IMG/VR virus record: IMGVR_UViG_3300030389_003660
Coordinates: 1-46,513 of that record
DNA: 46,513 bases
DNA from: a virus
Direction: 5' to 3' (one strand)
Every line of letters starts with the position of its first letter. Position 1 is the first letter of the stretch. Shown one piece after another: positions 26,288 to 35,576 of the stretch. The position numbers were made by a program, and so were the translations under genes. The notes under the pieces were generated by a model. The model had not been told where the DNA came from and searched no databases. It was given only the letters and a program-made list of their open reading frames with translations.

Positions 26288-27115
26288 TTAATTTAATCTT
26301 TTCTCTATATTAGAGTATATTTCCATACCTTCATCAGTTTTAAACCAATGCGCTAAAGCTGTGTATGGGTGCTCGTCAAAAGGTACTGTCATAATCTTTC
26401 TGCCTGTCGACGCCCATTTGAAGTTGCGTTGATCGTTAGAAAGCTCGATAATACCGTCTTCTACAGCTTTTATACCGAAGTTTCTAAGCGTAACATTTTC
26501 ATCTGTTGCAAGTTCTAAAAATAAAGCTGGATTTTTTCTAGCAAATAATAGTAAATCCCTCTTAAGTTCTTTAGAACTCATCTTATTAACATCAGAGCCT
26601 ATTTCTACACGCATTATAGCTTCTGCTGTTTCTATATCCATAGATCTAGCTGCAACTAAAGCGTCTACTTGAAGGTTTAAAATGTCTATTTCGTTAGCTG
26701 CTTTTTTAGCTGGCTTAAATTCTTCGTACAACACATCTTTTGATGGGTGATACAAAGAAAGTAGCTTTTGTAAAGTTGTTTTTTCTCTAGGAACAATTAA
26801 GCTACCGCTTCTAAATATAATATGCTCTAACCTTTGATCACCTACCATCTCGTCAACAAAACAAGTTCTTTGATTTTGGCAGTATTTCAACTCTCTTTCG
26901 TAACCTTTTTCTTCATCAAAGTAATATATATTTGCTGATTTAATAGATCTTGAAATAGGTTTTTGAGCCCCTTTTAAAAAATAAACTCTATCTTTAATTT
27001 CCCAAGTATTCTTTGGTTTTTCTACTACTGGAGCTGGCTGAGGCTTTGGGGCTTCAGCAACTACAGTTTCTATTTGAGGTTCTTCTACAACCTCTTGTGT
27101 TTTCTTTTTTGCCAT
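26288..27115 (-). CDS. Unknown phage protein downstream of the major capsid gene
   Basis: The 275-residue product has a low-complexity N-terminus rich in Val, Glu, Pro and Lys (residues 2-36), then a folded region with WEIKDRVYFLKGAQKP and a Cys pair (YCQNQRTCFVD). A helical C-terminal half includes DILNLQVDALVAARSMDIET and KNPALFLELATDENVTLRNF. It is the only gene between the two UUCG hairpins, so its mRNA level may be set apart from those of capsid and tail. A head-completion, decoration or assembly role is plausible by position. I do not recognise the family with certainty. Confidence 0.6.
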   Translation of the reverse strand: MAKKKTQEVVEEPQIETVVAEAPKPQPAPVVEKPKNTWEIKDRVYFLKGAQKPISRSIKSANIYYFDEEKGYERELKYCQNQRTCFVDEMVGDQRLEHIIFRSGSLIVPREKTTLQKLLSLYHPSKDVLYEEFKPAKKAANEIDILNLQVDALVAARSMDIETAEAIMRVEIGSDVNKMSSKELKRDLLLFARKNPALFLELATDENVTLRNFGIKAVEDGIIELSNDQRNFKWASTGRKIMTVPFDEHPYTALAHWFKTDEGMEIYSNIEKRLN

Positions 27116-27139
27116 AATATAATATAATTAAATAATATA

Positions 27140-27169
27140 AAACTACCCCACCCGAAGGTGAGGTAGTTT
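27140..27169 (-). terminator. UUCG-capped 13-bp hairpin after the major capsid gene
   Basis: On the minus strand the RNA is AAACUACCUCACC, loop UUCG, GGUGGGGUAGUUU: thirteen pairs with one U.G wobble, ending in a U run within the stem and followed by UUAUAUUAUUUAAUU. It lies 14 nt after the capsid stop codon. The stem, stable tetraloop and AU-rich 3' side fit an intrinsic terminator or a 3' stabiliser for the capsid mRNA. Confidence 0.72.
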
Positions 27170-27182
27170 CGATAAACATAGT

Positions 27183-28727
27183 TTACTTCATCAACATGAA
27201 GTTGTTAGCTCCTTGAGTAATTAAGCAACGCTCAGTTAAGAAGTGAAGCTGCATTGCGTCAAGCGCAGATGTAGCAGCACCTACTGAACCAGTAACCCAA
27301 GTCTTCATACGACGGTCGTCAGTAGCAGAAGCTCTGAAACGAACGTGTAGGAAAGGACGCTTAAGGTTCTTACCTAACTGCTGATCGTATACAGTTGAAG
27401 TACCAGCTGGAATAATAACACCACGTATAGCGTTTGCACCTGCAGCTGTGTTAATACCTCCACGAGTAGCTTTATCGTTTAAGTAACGGAAGTCAGACTT
27501 GTAGAAGTCGTAAGATCCGCGACGGAAACCAGAGAAACCAAGATTTAAAGCCATATCCTCGTCGTTGTCAAATACTCCGTAAGAAGTACCACCAGCTCCG
27601 TAAGAATTCATTGAAGCAAGCATATCGTCAATAGCTAAAGATGTAGCACGGTTAACGAATAACATGTTTTCTTCAATAGCTCCTTGCTTGTCAAACTCAG
27701 CTAAGATAGCATCAAATTCAGCTAGATCAGTAGCAGCGTTAACACCAGTAACACCAGAAGTAACATTACCACGAGTTTCAATAGCATCGAATAAACCTTG
27801 TGTACCTGTTACATCACCTGTTGCAGCAGCGTAAATATGATCATCAGTTAAATCCGCGTTAGCGTTTAAACCACCATGTACACTAGCGCCAGCAGTAGCA
27901 AACGCAGGTCCACCAAGCTTAGCTTCAAGCATAGCCATTTCTAAGTAATCAGTGAAACGAGCACGAGTATCAGCTTCAGCTTTTAAGTACCAAAGATAAC
28001 CTGATTGTCCGTCTTCAGCAGCTACTTCAACCCAACCAATACGAGATGCATCAGAACCTGATACTTCGTAGTAGTCTTTCATGATAATAGGCTTATTAGA
28101 GAAAGACTTAAATTGTGGTTGATTAGCACCTCTTGAATCGTCGCCATCGTAGCTATCGCCTTTTCTAAACTCAGATCCGTAAACAAGAATAGTTAACGAG
28201 TCAGCTGTAGAACCTGCGGCATCATCAGTAATAGATGCAGCTAATAGATTACCGAATCCATAAGGAGCTACTTGAATAGTAGCTGCAGGAGTAGTTCTAT
28301 CAACAGATACTACAACAGCTTTACAGATAGCGCCGTTAGTTGAACACGCGATAAGAACCGTATCGTTCTTTCTAATAGCGTGATTAGTTCCAACGTCGTT
28401 TCCGTCAATATCGTTTTCAATTTCAATAATACCACCGCTAGCGTGATCATCGTCAGTACACTTACCAGTGTAAGATAAGTGAAGACGACCTTGCTCAGAC
28501 CAAACAACTTGATCAGCAGTCATTGCTTCTTCAGCTCCAACTTGTGAAAGGAAACCAGAGATTGTTCTTGGTCCGTAAATCTCAGCTTCTTTTTCCATTA
28601 GATCTGGAACATACTGTTGCGCCCAACCTTGTCCAGCTGTAGACGCTAAATCTAAATAATTAGTTGCTAATGCAGACTGCCCTGCAGCAGGCTGTACATT
28701 TAACAACGTACCATTAGTAATTGCCAT
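27183..28727 (-). CDS. Major capsid protein
   Basis: This 514-residue protein follows the acidic scaffold-like gene and precedes a strong terminator hairpin. The N-terminal arm (GTLLNVQPAAGQSALATNYL) is followed by a helix region (QGWAQQYVPDLMEKEAEIYG) and a Gly/Asp-rich beta region with a likely insertion domain (about residues 90-190). Later come the long helix FTDYLEMAMLEAKLG and a C-terminal part with LKRPFLHVRFRAS. The A-rich leader before the ATG (AAAAATTAAGAAAA) is what highly expressed Bacteroidetes genes use in place of a Shine-Dalgarno site. An HK97-type fold is expected for a tailed phage but cannot be shown here. Position and size make the call strong. Confidence 0.82.
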   Translation of the reverse strand: MAITNGTLLNVQPAAGQSALATNYLDLASTAGQGWAQQYVPDLMEKEAEIYGPRTISGFLSQVGAEEAMTADQVVWSEQGRLHLSYTGKCTDDDHASGGIIEIENDIDGNDVGTNHAIRKNDTVLIACSTNGAICKAVVVSVDRTTPAATIQVAPYGFGNLLAASITDDAAGSTADSLTILVYGSEFRKGDSYDGDDSRGANQPQFKSFSNKPIIMKDYYEVSGSDASRIGWVEVAAEDGQSGYLWYLKAEADTRARFTDYLEMAMLEAKLGGPAFATAGASVHGGLNANADLTDDHIYAAATGDVTGTQGLFDAIETRGNVTSGVTGVNAATDLAEFDAILAEFDKQGAIEENMLFVNRATSLAIDDMLASMNSYGAGGTSYGVFDNDEDMALNLGFSGFRRGSYDFYKSDFRYLNDKATRGGINTAAGANAIRGVIIPAGTSTVYDQQLGKNLKRPFLHVRFRASATDDRRMKTWVTGSVGAATSALDAMQLHFLTERCLITQGANNFMLMK

Positions 28728-28740
28728 TTTTTCTTAATTT

Positions 28741-29940
28741 TTATTTTTTACTTTTCATTTTGAATTTAAAAGAGTTTGAATCGTCACCTAACACACGAAC
28801 TTTAATACCACCTGCTTCAACTACGCCATGCGATTGTCTTGGGTCCATATTAATGTTTTTAGACTTAGCTACTGTTTCTTTTAAAGCGTCAGCCTTACCT
28901 TGTTCGTAAAAGTGCCTAGCAACAGCATCCGCGTTCATGGCTGTAAATAAACTTTTGTGATAACCTTTCGCATCACTCATCGTATTGTTTTCGTCAAGAA
29001 ACTTTCCGACAAAATTGTTAATATCGCTTTGAGTGTTTTTAATTTGCTCGGCGTCTTTAACAGAATACCTGTAAGTTTTATCTCCGACATTGTAGTCAAA
29101 ACCTTTGAACTTGTCATTGAAAACTTGTTGCGTCTTCTTATTAAAAACTAACTTTTGTTTTTCTACAGTCTTTTGCGTCTGCTCAGACTCTTTATTGTAT
29201 CTATTGAAAAAATCTACAGCTTTTTGCTGCTCAGGTGTGAGTTTGCTTCCGGCTTTGATCTCTTCATAGTATTTAGACTTTTGCCTGTCTAAGTAGGCTT
29301 TAGCCTCGGCAACTTGCTCTTTTCGGGCTAATTTTCTTCTCTTTATATCACGCTCATCATCTATTGATTCATCATAAGCAAATTGATCTTCCATCAAAAA
29401 GCTTATTTCTTCTGAAGATAAATGAGGCTTAGTATCTCTGTAGTACTCACGTAAAGCATCTTGATCGTCTATACTAGATACATCTCTGTTTAATCTAACA
29501 TAATCTTCAAGATCACCACCAGTATCTGCCATGAAGTCAATAAGCTTCTTTACATTTTCTGGAAGCTCACCTCCTGTAGCTTCAGCTTGTTCAATAGCAT
29601 CGGCAACTTCTTCTTTAAAGTCTTCGACTTGTTCTTCAGTTACTTCTTCTAGTGTTGGTACTTCTTCTTGTACTTCTCCTTGCGGTTGTACTTCGTCTTC
29701 ACTTTGTGCGGGCTCGGCATCTTCATCGACTCTAACCACTCCTGCGTCGTCAGTGTTACTTTCTTCAGTTTCATTGTTTGGTTTAGATAAATCTACTTTA
29801 ATAACGCTAGGATCTTCTGCACTATCAAATTTACTTAAATCAAGTTCAGGTTGTTCTTCTACAACCTCTTCAACTTGTGGTGTTTCGTTTTCAACCTCTT
29901 GGATTACGTCCTCAAGGTCTGTTTGGTTATTTTCTTCCAT
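28741..29940 (-). CDS. Capsid scaffolding protein (acidic, basic C-terminal tail)
   Basis: The 399-residue product lies between portal and major capsid genes, the usual place for a scaffold. Residues 1-120 are extremely acidic (runs of Glu, Asp and Val). The middle is helical and charged with probable coiled coils. The C-terminus ends in a short basic tail, SFKFKMKSKK. Acidic helical bodies with a basic coat-binding tail are the known layout of tailed-phage scaffolds. The FKMK inside that tail also occurs in the MAFKMK start shared by four other proteins of this genome (see findings). No protease motif was seen. Confidence 0.78.
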   Translation of the reverse strand: MEENNQTDLEDVIQEVENETPQVEEVVEEQPELDLSKFDSAEDPSVIKVDLSKPNNETEESNTDDAGVVRVDEDAEPAQSEDEVQPQGEVQEEVPTLEEVTEEQVEDFKEEVADAIEQAEATGGELPENVKKLIDFMADTGGDLEDYVRLNRDVSSIDDQDALREYYRDTKPHLSSEEISFLMEDQFAYDESIDDERDIKRRKLARKEQVAEAKAYLDRQKSKYYEEIKAGSKLTPEQQKAVDFFNRYNKESEQTQKTVEKQKLVFNKKTQQVFNDKFKGFDYNVGDKTYRYSVKDAEQIKNTQSDINNFVGKFLDENNTMSDAKGYHKSLFTAMNADAVARHFYEQGKADALKETVAKSKNINMDPRQSHGVVEAGGIKVRVLGDDSNSFKFKMKSKK

Positions 29941-29961
29941 GATAAAATATTATATAATTTA

Positions 29962-32325
29962 TTAAGTTCCAATTTGAGGGTTGAACTTATCTAAACCCAC
30001 TCCGCCTCCAAGTATATCATTACCTGAAGACTCAAACTTTTTAGCTTGTTCTTGCTTAACTTTTCCGTCTTGTTTAACTTGCTCAAGTTTCATTGCTTGA
30101 TTACGATCTTGATCACGTAATTGTTGGTTTAACTCAAACTCAAACTGCATTAATTCTTTTTTTAATTTGACTTCTTCTTGAAGATGTGTTAATCTAGTTT
30201 GAGCTCTAACTTGTTCTAGCTGCGTGTCCGCTTGAGCTTTTGCCTGATTTTTCTGCATCTCAGCTTGAGCAATGGCTTGTTGAGCTTGCGCATTTGCTTG
30301 TGCTTGCGCTTGTGCGTTCTCCTGTTGGATTTTTTGATCACGTTCTTGTTTTTGCTTTCTCTTTATCTTTAATAGTTGATTTGCTAATTTAATATTTCTA
30401 ACTTCTCTAATATCAATAGCGTCGTCTAAATCTATTAACTGCTGTGCTAGTGCTGTTTGTATATTATTTTCAAGAAGCTGCTTTTCTTCTGCATCTGGCA
30501 TAAGCTCAATAAATATACCAAAGTCGTATAGATAAAGCTCTGACATTTCTTTTAATGTAGCTGCGTTATGTGCACCTATAGATTGTATAAAAGCGTCTGC
30601 TGTAGGAGAATATTCTAATATATCAGATATTCTAAGCGATAAAGACTCAGCCACTTCTGAAGTTAGATACATTGATCCAAGCAGTATATGTCTAGTAGCT
30701 ACATTAGAATTAGCAGCTGCTAACTTCTGTACACCTACTAATGATTTAGGATCTGGTACACTAGCATCTCTAGCTTCGTTAAGACCCGTTACATCACGGA
30801 TCATTTGTAAGTAATAATTATAATTACCTATTAAAGCTTGTAGTTTGTTACCAGCACCTGCGCCATTAGATATTTCTCTAATAGGCATAGCACCAGGATT
30901 TTGATCACCATCGCCTGTGAAGCTTCTACCAATTACACTACCAGTTTGGAAGAACATGTTAAGCGCTTCTTGAGGGTTGTAATTAGTTCCGTTACCTAAA
31001 TCTATTTCAGCAAGTCCGTCAGCATCAAGGTACACACCGTCTGGCACCATACGCGACATAACTTGCTGTATTTTTAAGTGTGTAAGCTGTATCATATCAG
31101 CAAACCCAGTAATTCTACTAACTAATGATTCAATACGATTATCGTATAGATGTGGTGCTACAATATTGTAGTTCATCTTAACTTTGTTAAAGTCAGACTT
31201 ACTACGCATCATATTTTGGCAAATGTTCCACTTAAGTAGTTTATTAATACCTATTACAACAGCGCCTTCGTAAACTACTTCTACCGCACGTTGTAGTTTC
31301 ATATATCCACCTTCTTTGTTTTCTGGTGGATTAAACGTATCATCTTTAGGTATAGCTCTTTCGCCTCCTGTACCAGTTTCTTTTAGTTTGTATGTATCGT
31401 TCTTGTAAGTTTTATAGTTAAAATATAAAACTTGAACTTTGTTTTGATCTCTAACTTCTACTCTGTTGTATTTACGTCTAGGTCTATAAGAGCTTTTCTT
31501 TATCTCTTCTAAATCAGCTTGAGTTAAATTTGGAAACTCTCTAACAAGCTCATTTATAGACAAAGTTTTTACTTCACCTACGTAATATATATCATCAAAA
31601 TATGGAGAGTCTGTGTAAGAATAAACTATATTAGCTGGATCTACGTAATCAACAGTAACTCCTTGACTAGTGTTAAAACCTGTTTTTACACAAGCAATAC
31701 CTAATACAGTTAAATCATGAAGTAATCTTCTTCTAGTTAAATCATATTTATTACCATCAAGTAATACATTAATAGCTTGCTCTTCAGCTAATTCTACAGC
31801 TTGTTTATAATCAAGTTGCATGTGAAGTTCTAGCTCCTCTTTAGTATCAGGTAATTCTTCTTTTTTGTTTTCATATAAATCCATATTAAAGAGCTTACCA
31901 GCTTGATCATTAAAAGCCTTAGCATTCATGTCTCTTAATATAGACTCCATATATTCAGTACGTTTACTTACGCCATATTGATCTTGAGAATATGCTTTAA
32001 CAGTAAACATGCGCTCAGACATACCGTTTACTACGATATCTACAAATTTAGGTATAATAGGTACTGGCTTCCAGTCTAAGTTAAGATAAGATAAATCACC
32101 GTTAATAGATAATTCATCTTTATATTTTTGTATTGATTGTTCACCTCTAGCATACAGTCTTAATCTATGATACTTGTTTTGAGTATCTACATATCTATTA
32201 GACTGCGCACCATTGAACCACTCTTGTTCTATAGCTTTAGCTACTTTAAGCCCATACTCTGGGCTCATTTTTTCTAGGTCGCTAACAACTTGAGATGGAA
32301 AATTAACATATACTGACTCAGCCAT
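29962..32325 (-). CDS. Portal protein
   Basis: The 787-residue product lies immediately downstream of the large terminase (3-nt gap) and upstream of the scaffold, the standard portal position. The N-terminus contains a QNKYHRLRLYARGEQSIQKY segment and a PIIPKFVDIVVNGMSERMF motif typical of long portal proteins of marine podo-like phages. The core is helical and beta-mixed. Residues from about 670 form a very long Gln/Ala-rich helix (repeated AQAQANAQAQQ), then a charged coiled coil, then a Gly-rich tail. Such a C-terminal helix could form the long internal barrel seen in podovirus portals that contacts the ejection proteins. Gene context makes this assignment solid. Confidence 0.85.
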   Translation of the reverse strand: MAESVYVNFPSQVVSDLEKMSPEYGLKVAKAIEQEWFNGAQSNRYVDTQNKYHRLRLYARGEQSIQKYKDELSINGDLSYLNLDWKPVPIIPKFVDIVVNGMSERMFTVKAYSQDQYGVSKRTEYMESILRDMNAKAFNDQAGKLFNMDLYENKKEELPDTKEELELHMQLDYKQAVELAEEQAINVLLDGNKYDLTRRRLLHDLTVLGIACVKTGFNTSQGVTVDYVDPANIVYSYTDSPYFDDIYYVGEVKTLSINELVREFPNLTQADLEEIKKSSYRPRRKYNRVEVRDQNKVQVLYFNYKTYKNDTYKLKETGTGGERAIPKDDTFNPPENKEGGYMKLQRAVEVVYEGAVVIGINKLLKWNICQNMMRSKSDFNKVKMNYNIVAPHLYDNRIESLVSRITGFADMIQLTHLKIQQVMSRMVPDGVYLDADGLAEIDLGNGTNYNPQEALNMFFQTGSVIGRSFTGDGDQNPGAMPIREISNGAGAGNKLQALIGNYNYYLQMIRDVTGLNEARDASVPDPKSLVGVQKLAAANSNVATRHILLGSMYLTSEVAESLSLRISDILEYSPTADAFIQSIGAHNAATLKEMSELYLYDFGIFIELMPDAEEKQLLENNIQTALAQQLIDLDDAIDIREVRNIKLANQLLKIKRKQKQERDQKIQQENAQAQAQANAQAQQAIAQAEMQKNQAKAQADTQLEQVRAQTRLTHLQEEVKLKKELMQFEFELNQQLRDQDRNQAMKLEQVKQDGKVKQEQAKKFESSGNDILGGGVGLDKFNPQIGT

Positions 32326-32328
32326 GCT

Positions 32329-34542
32329 TTACTTTATTATTTGGGACGTAAATCCTTTGTTATCGTATTTTGATATATTCAAATTTAATGGTGTTATTTT
32401 GCGGTTTGGATTTGGTGCGTATAAGTTTTTATTGCAAGCCATGATAGCTAAACCTGAACTTATTGAAGCATCGTGCTTAGTTCTGCGGTTAATATCAAAC
32501 TTCGACCAGTCAAGTAACGTATCGTTAAAATACATTGTACCGTACTCACCATCACCTTTGTGACCTACATGGTTATTGATATACATTTCAATAGCTGCAG
32601 CGTGAGCTTGTTTAATATCTTCACTTGAGTTTGGTATACCACCAACTTCTTTTTCGGCTGTTGATAACTTCTTCCAAGATTTATCTGGTCTGTTCATGCT
32701 GTATCCTCTATACCCTCTACGGCGTAGATAATACAATAGACGAGGTTTATTGTTCTCTGCAAGTAAAGGCATACCGTAAAAAACTAATGCCATTAAAACG
32801 TCCTCAAAGAACATCTCTGCAGTTTGTGGTCTTGCTATGTACTCTAAGAAGAAAGTGCTCGATGGCGCTTCTTCCATAGAAAATTTCGTAAGTCCGTGTA
32901 AAGCACCTTTAGAACCGCGACCGTCAACCGTGCCACTGATATCGTAACTATCGCAACCAAAGGCGCCAACATGATCATTACCGGGATATTTAATTCCATT
33001 TTTAATTATATGCCTATTTTGCAAGTTAGCAGGCGGCACCCAACTAACGCTAAACCTACCGTTTGGATCTGGGTGAAATACTACTTGTGTATCTTTAACT
33101 CCATTAACCCAACCAAAACTTCCTCTAGTAACATGTGCGTTGTACCTGCTACCTTCGTTAAAATCTATTTGTTCGTATATTTTAATTAAGTTAAATATAC
33201 TGTTTTTAGTTTCGTCTCTGAACGCGTGTTCTTCAGTACGTGGAAACTGCCTGTAAAACTCGTTAAGTGCGTCTTGATCATCTCGTAAACCATCAGCTTC
33301 GTTTTCCCAGTGATCAATAACACCTACATCAATTAATTCACCGTCTGGTCCATATCGTACATCATCACTTCTACTATCAAAGACTGGAAGTCCGTATTCG
33401 TCAATAAATCCTTCATAGTTCCATTCCATTGGGATAAAGAGAGAATAAAGCCCAGACTTCGTTTGTCCATTACGATTTCGTCGCGTGACGTCAGAATCAT
33501 TGTATAGTTTTTTAAAGTTATCTCCACCTTTGTCAAGCGCGTTACTGGTTGAACCCATCATGCACTTACCAACGATTCTACTACCTAACCTTAAACAGGT
33601 TTTAGTAACTCGCCAGTTGTTTAATATGTTATCAGGCCTTTCCCACTTACCACTCTCATCATGTACTAGCAAGTTTAGCTTTTCACCATCGTAGCTATTA
33701 TCACCAGTGTTTTTCCAGTCGATAGTAGTGTCAAGACCTACAATTTCTTCAAGCTGCTCGTTAGCCTGTATTTTCTTACGAGTAAATTTACTAGCTGGAA
33801 CTCTATATGCTAGCTCAGACTTCGGACGATCCATACCGTCTTGTATTGGCTTGAAAAAGAAAGGGTAGTTTAAAGATATAGGTACAACCTTATCCGTAAA
33901 CATTTTCTTTGCATCGGCACCAGACTTAGAGAGTATCCCATATCTACTATCACTCGATATAGTTGCTAAGTTAACTGTTTCGGCTGATGACATAAACGAG
34001 AAACCTGAACGACGGTTTTTAAGGTAGCACATCCCATAGCATCTCTTATCAGCTTTACAGGCTTCCCAGAATATAAAGAATAGTCTGTTCGCCTCTCTAA
34101 AGTCTGGAGCTCCAACGTCAATCTTGCTCCATTGCAGGTACATATAATGTGCACCTGTAATCCAAGTTGGTACGCCTTTATTAGTAAACCAAAAGCCTTC
34201 GTCTCTACGTTTGAACTCTTCGTCAATATAGTCGTACCACTTTTCTTTTTGCTCGTCTGGATAATCTCGCCAGTCGAATATGTTTTTAATACGCTTAAGC
34301 TCTTTTGGATATTCTTGTTTATACCACTTGTTGCTCTTGTGCTTAAAAACATTAGTAGGTTTTGGCAATGCTATTTTTAAACCTTGTATTTCATAGATAT
34401 CACCTATAATACCGTTCTTTGATAACACTACTATATCATGATCTTTATCATAACCGTACTTCCACTTACGACCTCTATTAAGTCTAGTAAGCGTAGTCTT
34501 TTTTATAGGTTCAACTATCTTATATAACGTTTGTTCGTACAT
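32329..34542 (-). CDS. terL: Terminase large subunit
   Basis: The 737-residue packaging motor has an ATPase half and a nuclease half. A Walker-A-like loop of the variant form LKNRRSGFSFMS lies at about residues 174-185. The Walker B strand with catalytic acid is LLVHDESGKW at 291-300. Further on, GCDSYDISG at 529-537 gives acidic residues suited to the RNase-H-like nuclease, and a later acid is in FFEDVLMALVF. The length is larger than the 450-600 residues typical of the family, which fits long marine-phage terminases. The start codon overlaps the stop of the upstream small gene as TAATG. The downstream portal starts 3 nt later. Confidence 0.87.
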   Translation of the reverse strand: MYEQTLYKIVEPIKKTTLTRLNRGRKWKYGYDKDHDIVVLSKNGIIGDIYEIQGLKIALPKPTNVFKHKSNKWYKQEYPKELKRIKNIFDWRDYPDEQKEKWYDYIDEEFKRRDEGFWFTNKGVPTWITGAHYMYLQWSKIDVGAPDFREANRLFFIFWEACKADKRCYGMCYLKNRRSGFSFMSSAETVNLATISSDSRYGILSKSGADAKKMFTDKVVPISLNYPFFFKPIQDGMDRPKSELAYRVPASKFTRKKIQANEQLEEIVGLDTTIDWKNTGDNSYDGEKLNLLVHDESGKWERPDNILNNWRVTKTCLRLGSRIVGKCMMGSTSNALDKGGDNFKKLYNDSDVTRRNRNGQTKSGLYSLFIPMEWNYEGFIDEYGLPVFDSRSDDVRYGPDGELIDVGVIDHWENEADGLRDDQDALNEFYRQFPRTEEHAFRDETKNSIFNLIKIYEQIDFNEGSRYNAHVTRGSFGWVNGVKDTQVVFHPDPNGRFSVSWVPPANLQNRHIIKNGIKYPGNDHVGAFGCDSYDISGTVDGRGSKGALHGLTKFSMEEAPSSTFFLEYIARPQTAEMFFEDVLMALVFYGMPLLAENNKPRLLYYLRRRGYRGYSMNRPDKSWKKLSTAEKEVGGIPNSSEDIKQAHAAAIEMYINNHVGHKGDGEYGTMYFNDTLLDWSKFDINRRTKHDASISSGLAIMACNKNLYAPNPNRKITPLNLNISKYDNKGFTSQIIK

Positions 34543-34820
34543 TACTTAGATCTACCTTCAGCAAAACCTTTAAACACTCGCTCCTTCTTTTCTTCAGGAT
34601 CTTTACCATCTATTAAGTTTTGCTCTTCTTGTATTCTAGCTAATATCTCGAAAGCATCGAAGATAGCAAGCTTTTTTGTTGCAGCAGCGTTTTTAAGTCT
34701 ATCAGCAGAAACATCGTCTTCAGTATTAGTGATGATCTTTTCTTCTGCTACTTTGATAAGCTCATTAACAGCTATTTGCCCAGCTTGGATTATACTCTTC
34801 TTCGTCTCCTTGATATTCAT
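34542..34820 (-). CDS. Small helical protein, candidate terminase small subunit
   Basis: This 92-residue all-helical protein precedes terL with a stop-start overlap, where a terminase small subunit is expected. The first helix is KKSIIQAGQIAVNELIKVAE; the second region, SADRLKNAAATKKLAIFDAF, continues as EILARIQEE. The start used is the ATG at 34820 (MNIKETKK); a longer frame from 34871 adds 17 hydrophobic-looking residues that overlap the upstream gene even more and look unlikely. It overlaps the 3' end of the tandem GroES-like gene by 56 nt. There is no helix-turn-helix clear enough to prove DNA binding. Confidence 0.6.
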   Translation of the reverse strand: MNIKETKKSIIQAGQIAVNELIKVAEEKIITNTEDDVSADRLKNAAATKKLAIFDAFEILARIQEEQNLIDGKDPEEKKERVFKGFAEGRSK

Positions 34821-35355
34821 ATTTAATTGTAATAAATTGAGATGGTATACGATATAAACGTTTACCATCAATTACGAACTCACACTCTATATTAGGCCTA
34901 AAACCTACAAGAGAATTTAGCTCTGCTCTGCCATCAGTATGTTTAACAATGCCAACTAAAGGTTTTTCAGTATTAACACTTAGCTGGCTGTTGTCCTTAA
35001 TAGGTTGTACAAAGCAATAGCCTTGCGGACATATCCACTCTTTATTACGTTTGTACAAAAATATCTGATCATCATTTACAAAGTATTTATCTTCTTTGTA
35101 ATATGATCTGCTATTGCGCTCTCTACCTTTTACGTCGTGCCAACGTCTAAATACGTTGAAGTGAACTAATACAATGTCACCAACTTGTATCTCTGTATTA
35201 CTTAACTTCGGTATAGATATAACTTTAGCAAGTCTATTGACGTGATGATGATTAAATACATCTGTATTAAGTATTAATTCTTTATCACCTACTTTTGTAG
35301 TATTGTTGTATCTTTCACCTATAGGCTCTACAATAAAGTTGTAAAGCGCTTGCAT
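34765..35355 (-). CDS. Tandem GroES-fold-like protein, 196 aa
   Basis: The protein reads as two successive GroES-like units. Unit one, about residues 4-103, has NFIVEPIGERY, a KELILN loop, RLAKVISIPKL, then the GroES signature-like VGDIVLVHFNV and DQIFLYK. Unit two, about 111-180, has GYCFVQPIKD, KPLVGIVKHTDG, VGFRPNIECEF and YRIPSQFITIKY. In GroES the order is the same: an N-terminal V-x-P strand, a mobile loop, a V-x-x-G/P turn, then GD-x-V and a C-terminal I-strand. It sits beside the terminase genes, 4 kb from the groEL-groES pair. It could act as a cochaperonin-like cap, or have re-used the fold as a structural or assembly protein. The fold call is by eye. Confidence 0.55.
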   Translation of the reverse strand: MQALYNFIVEPIGERYNNTTKVGDKELILNTDVFNHHHVNRLAKVISIPKLSNTEIQVGDIVLVHFNVFRRWHDVKGRERNSRSYYKEDKYFVNDDQIFLYKRNKEWICPQGYCFVQPIKDNSQLSVNTEKPLVGIVKHTDGRAELNSLVGFRPNIECEFVIDGKRLYRIPSQFITIKYEYQGDEEEYNPSWANSC

Positions 35356-35576
35356 TAGTATTCTAAGTTATATTCTACAGATATAGCCATATTCTTATTG
35401 AAGTCTTTCCAAGGAATAACAGCTTTGTCTTTTCTAATATATATAGAGTACTTATCAGTTTCTTCTAATATATCACATATAGTATGACCGCCATACACTT
35501 CCTGTCCAACAGAATAGTGCATAGCGTCATTTTTATAATCTTTGCCTACAGTGATCTTACGAATCAGATGGCTCAT
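35355..35576 (-). CDS. Small protein of unknown function, 73 aa
   Basis: The start chosen is ATG at 35576 (MSHLIRKITVGKDYKN). A longer frame from 35627 would add 17 residues that overlap the upstream gene by more than 70 nt and look non-native. The product is beta-rich with GQEVYGGHTICDILEE, DKYSIYIRKDK and VIPWKDFNK, and its stop overlaps the next start as TAATG. The alternation of short strands could be a small barrel, but no family was recognised. It is part of the tightly packed block of small genes before the terminase. Confidence 0.55.
   Translation of the reverse strand: MSHLIRKITVGKDYKNDAMHYSVGQEVYGGHTICDILEETDKYSIYIRKDKAVIPWKDFNKNMAISVEYNLEY

Noticed and set aside
29531-29965. Plus-strand Ser/Cys-rich frame of 144 codons
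   Set aside because: Mirror image of the acidic low-complexity N-terminus of the scaffold protein (Glu codons read as Ser/Phe).
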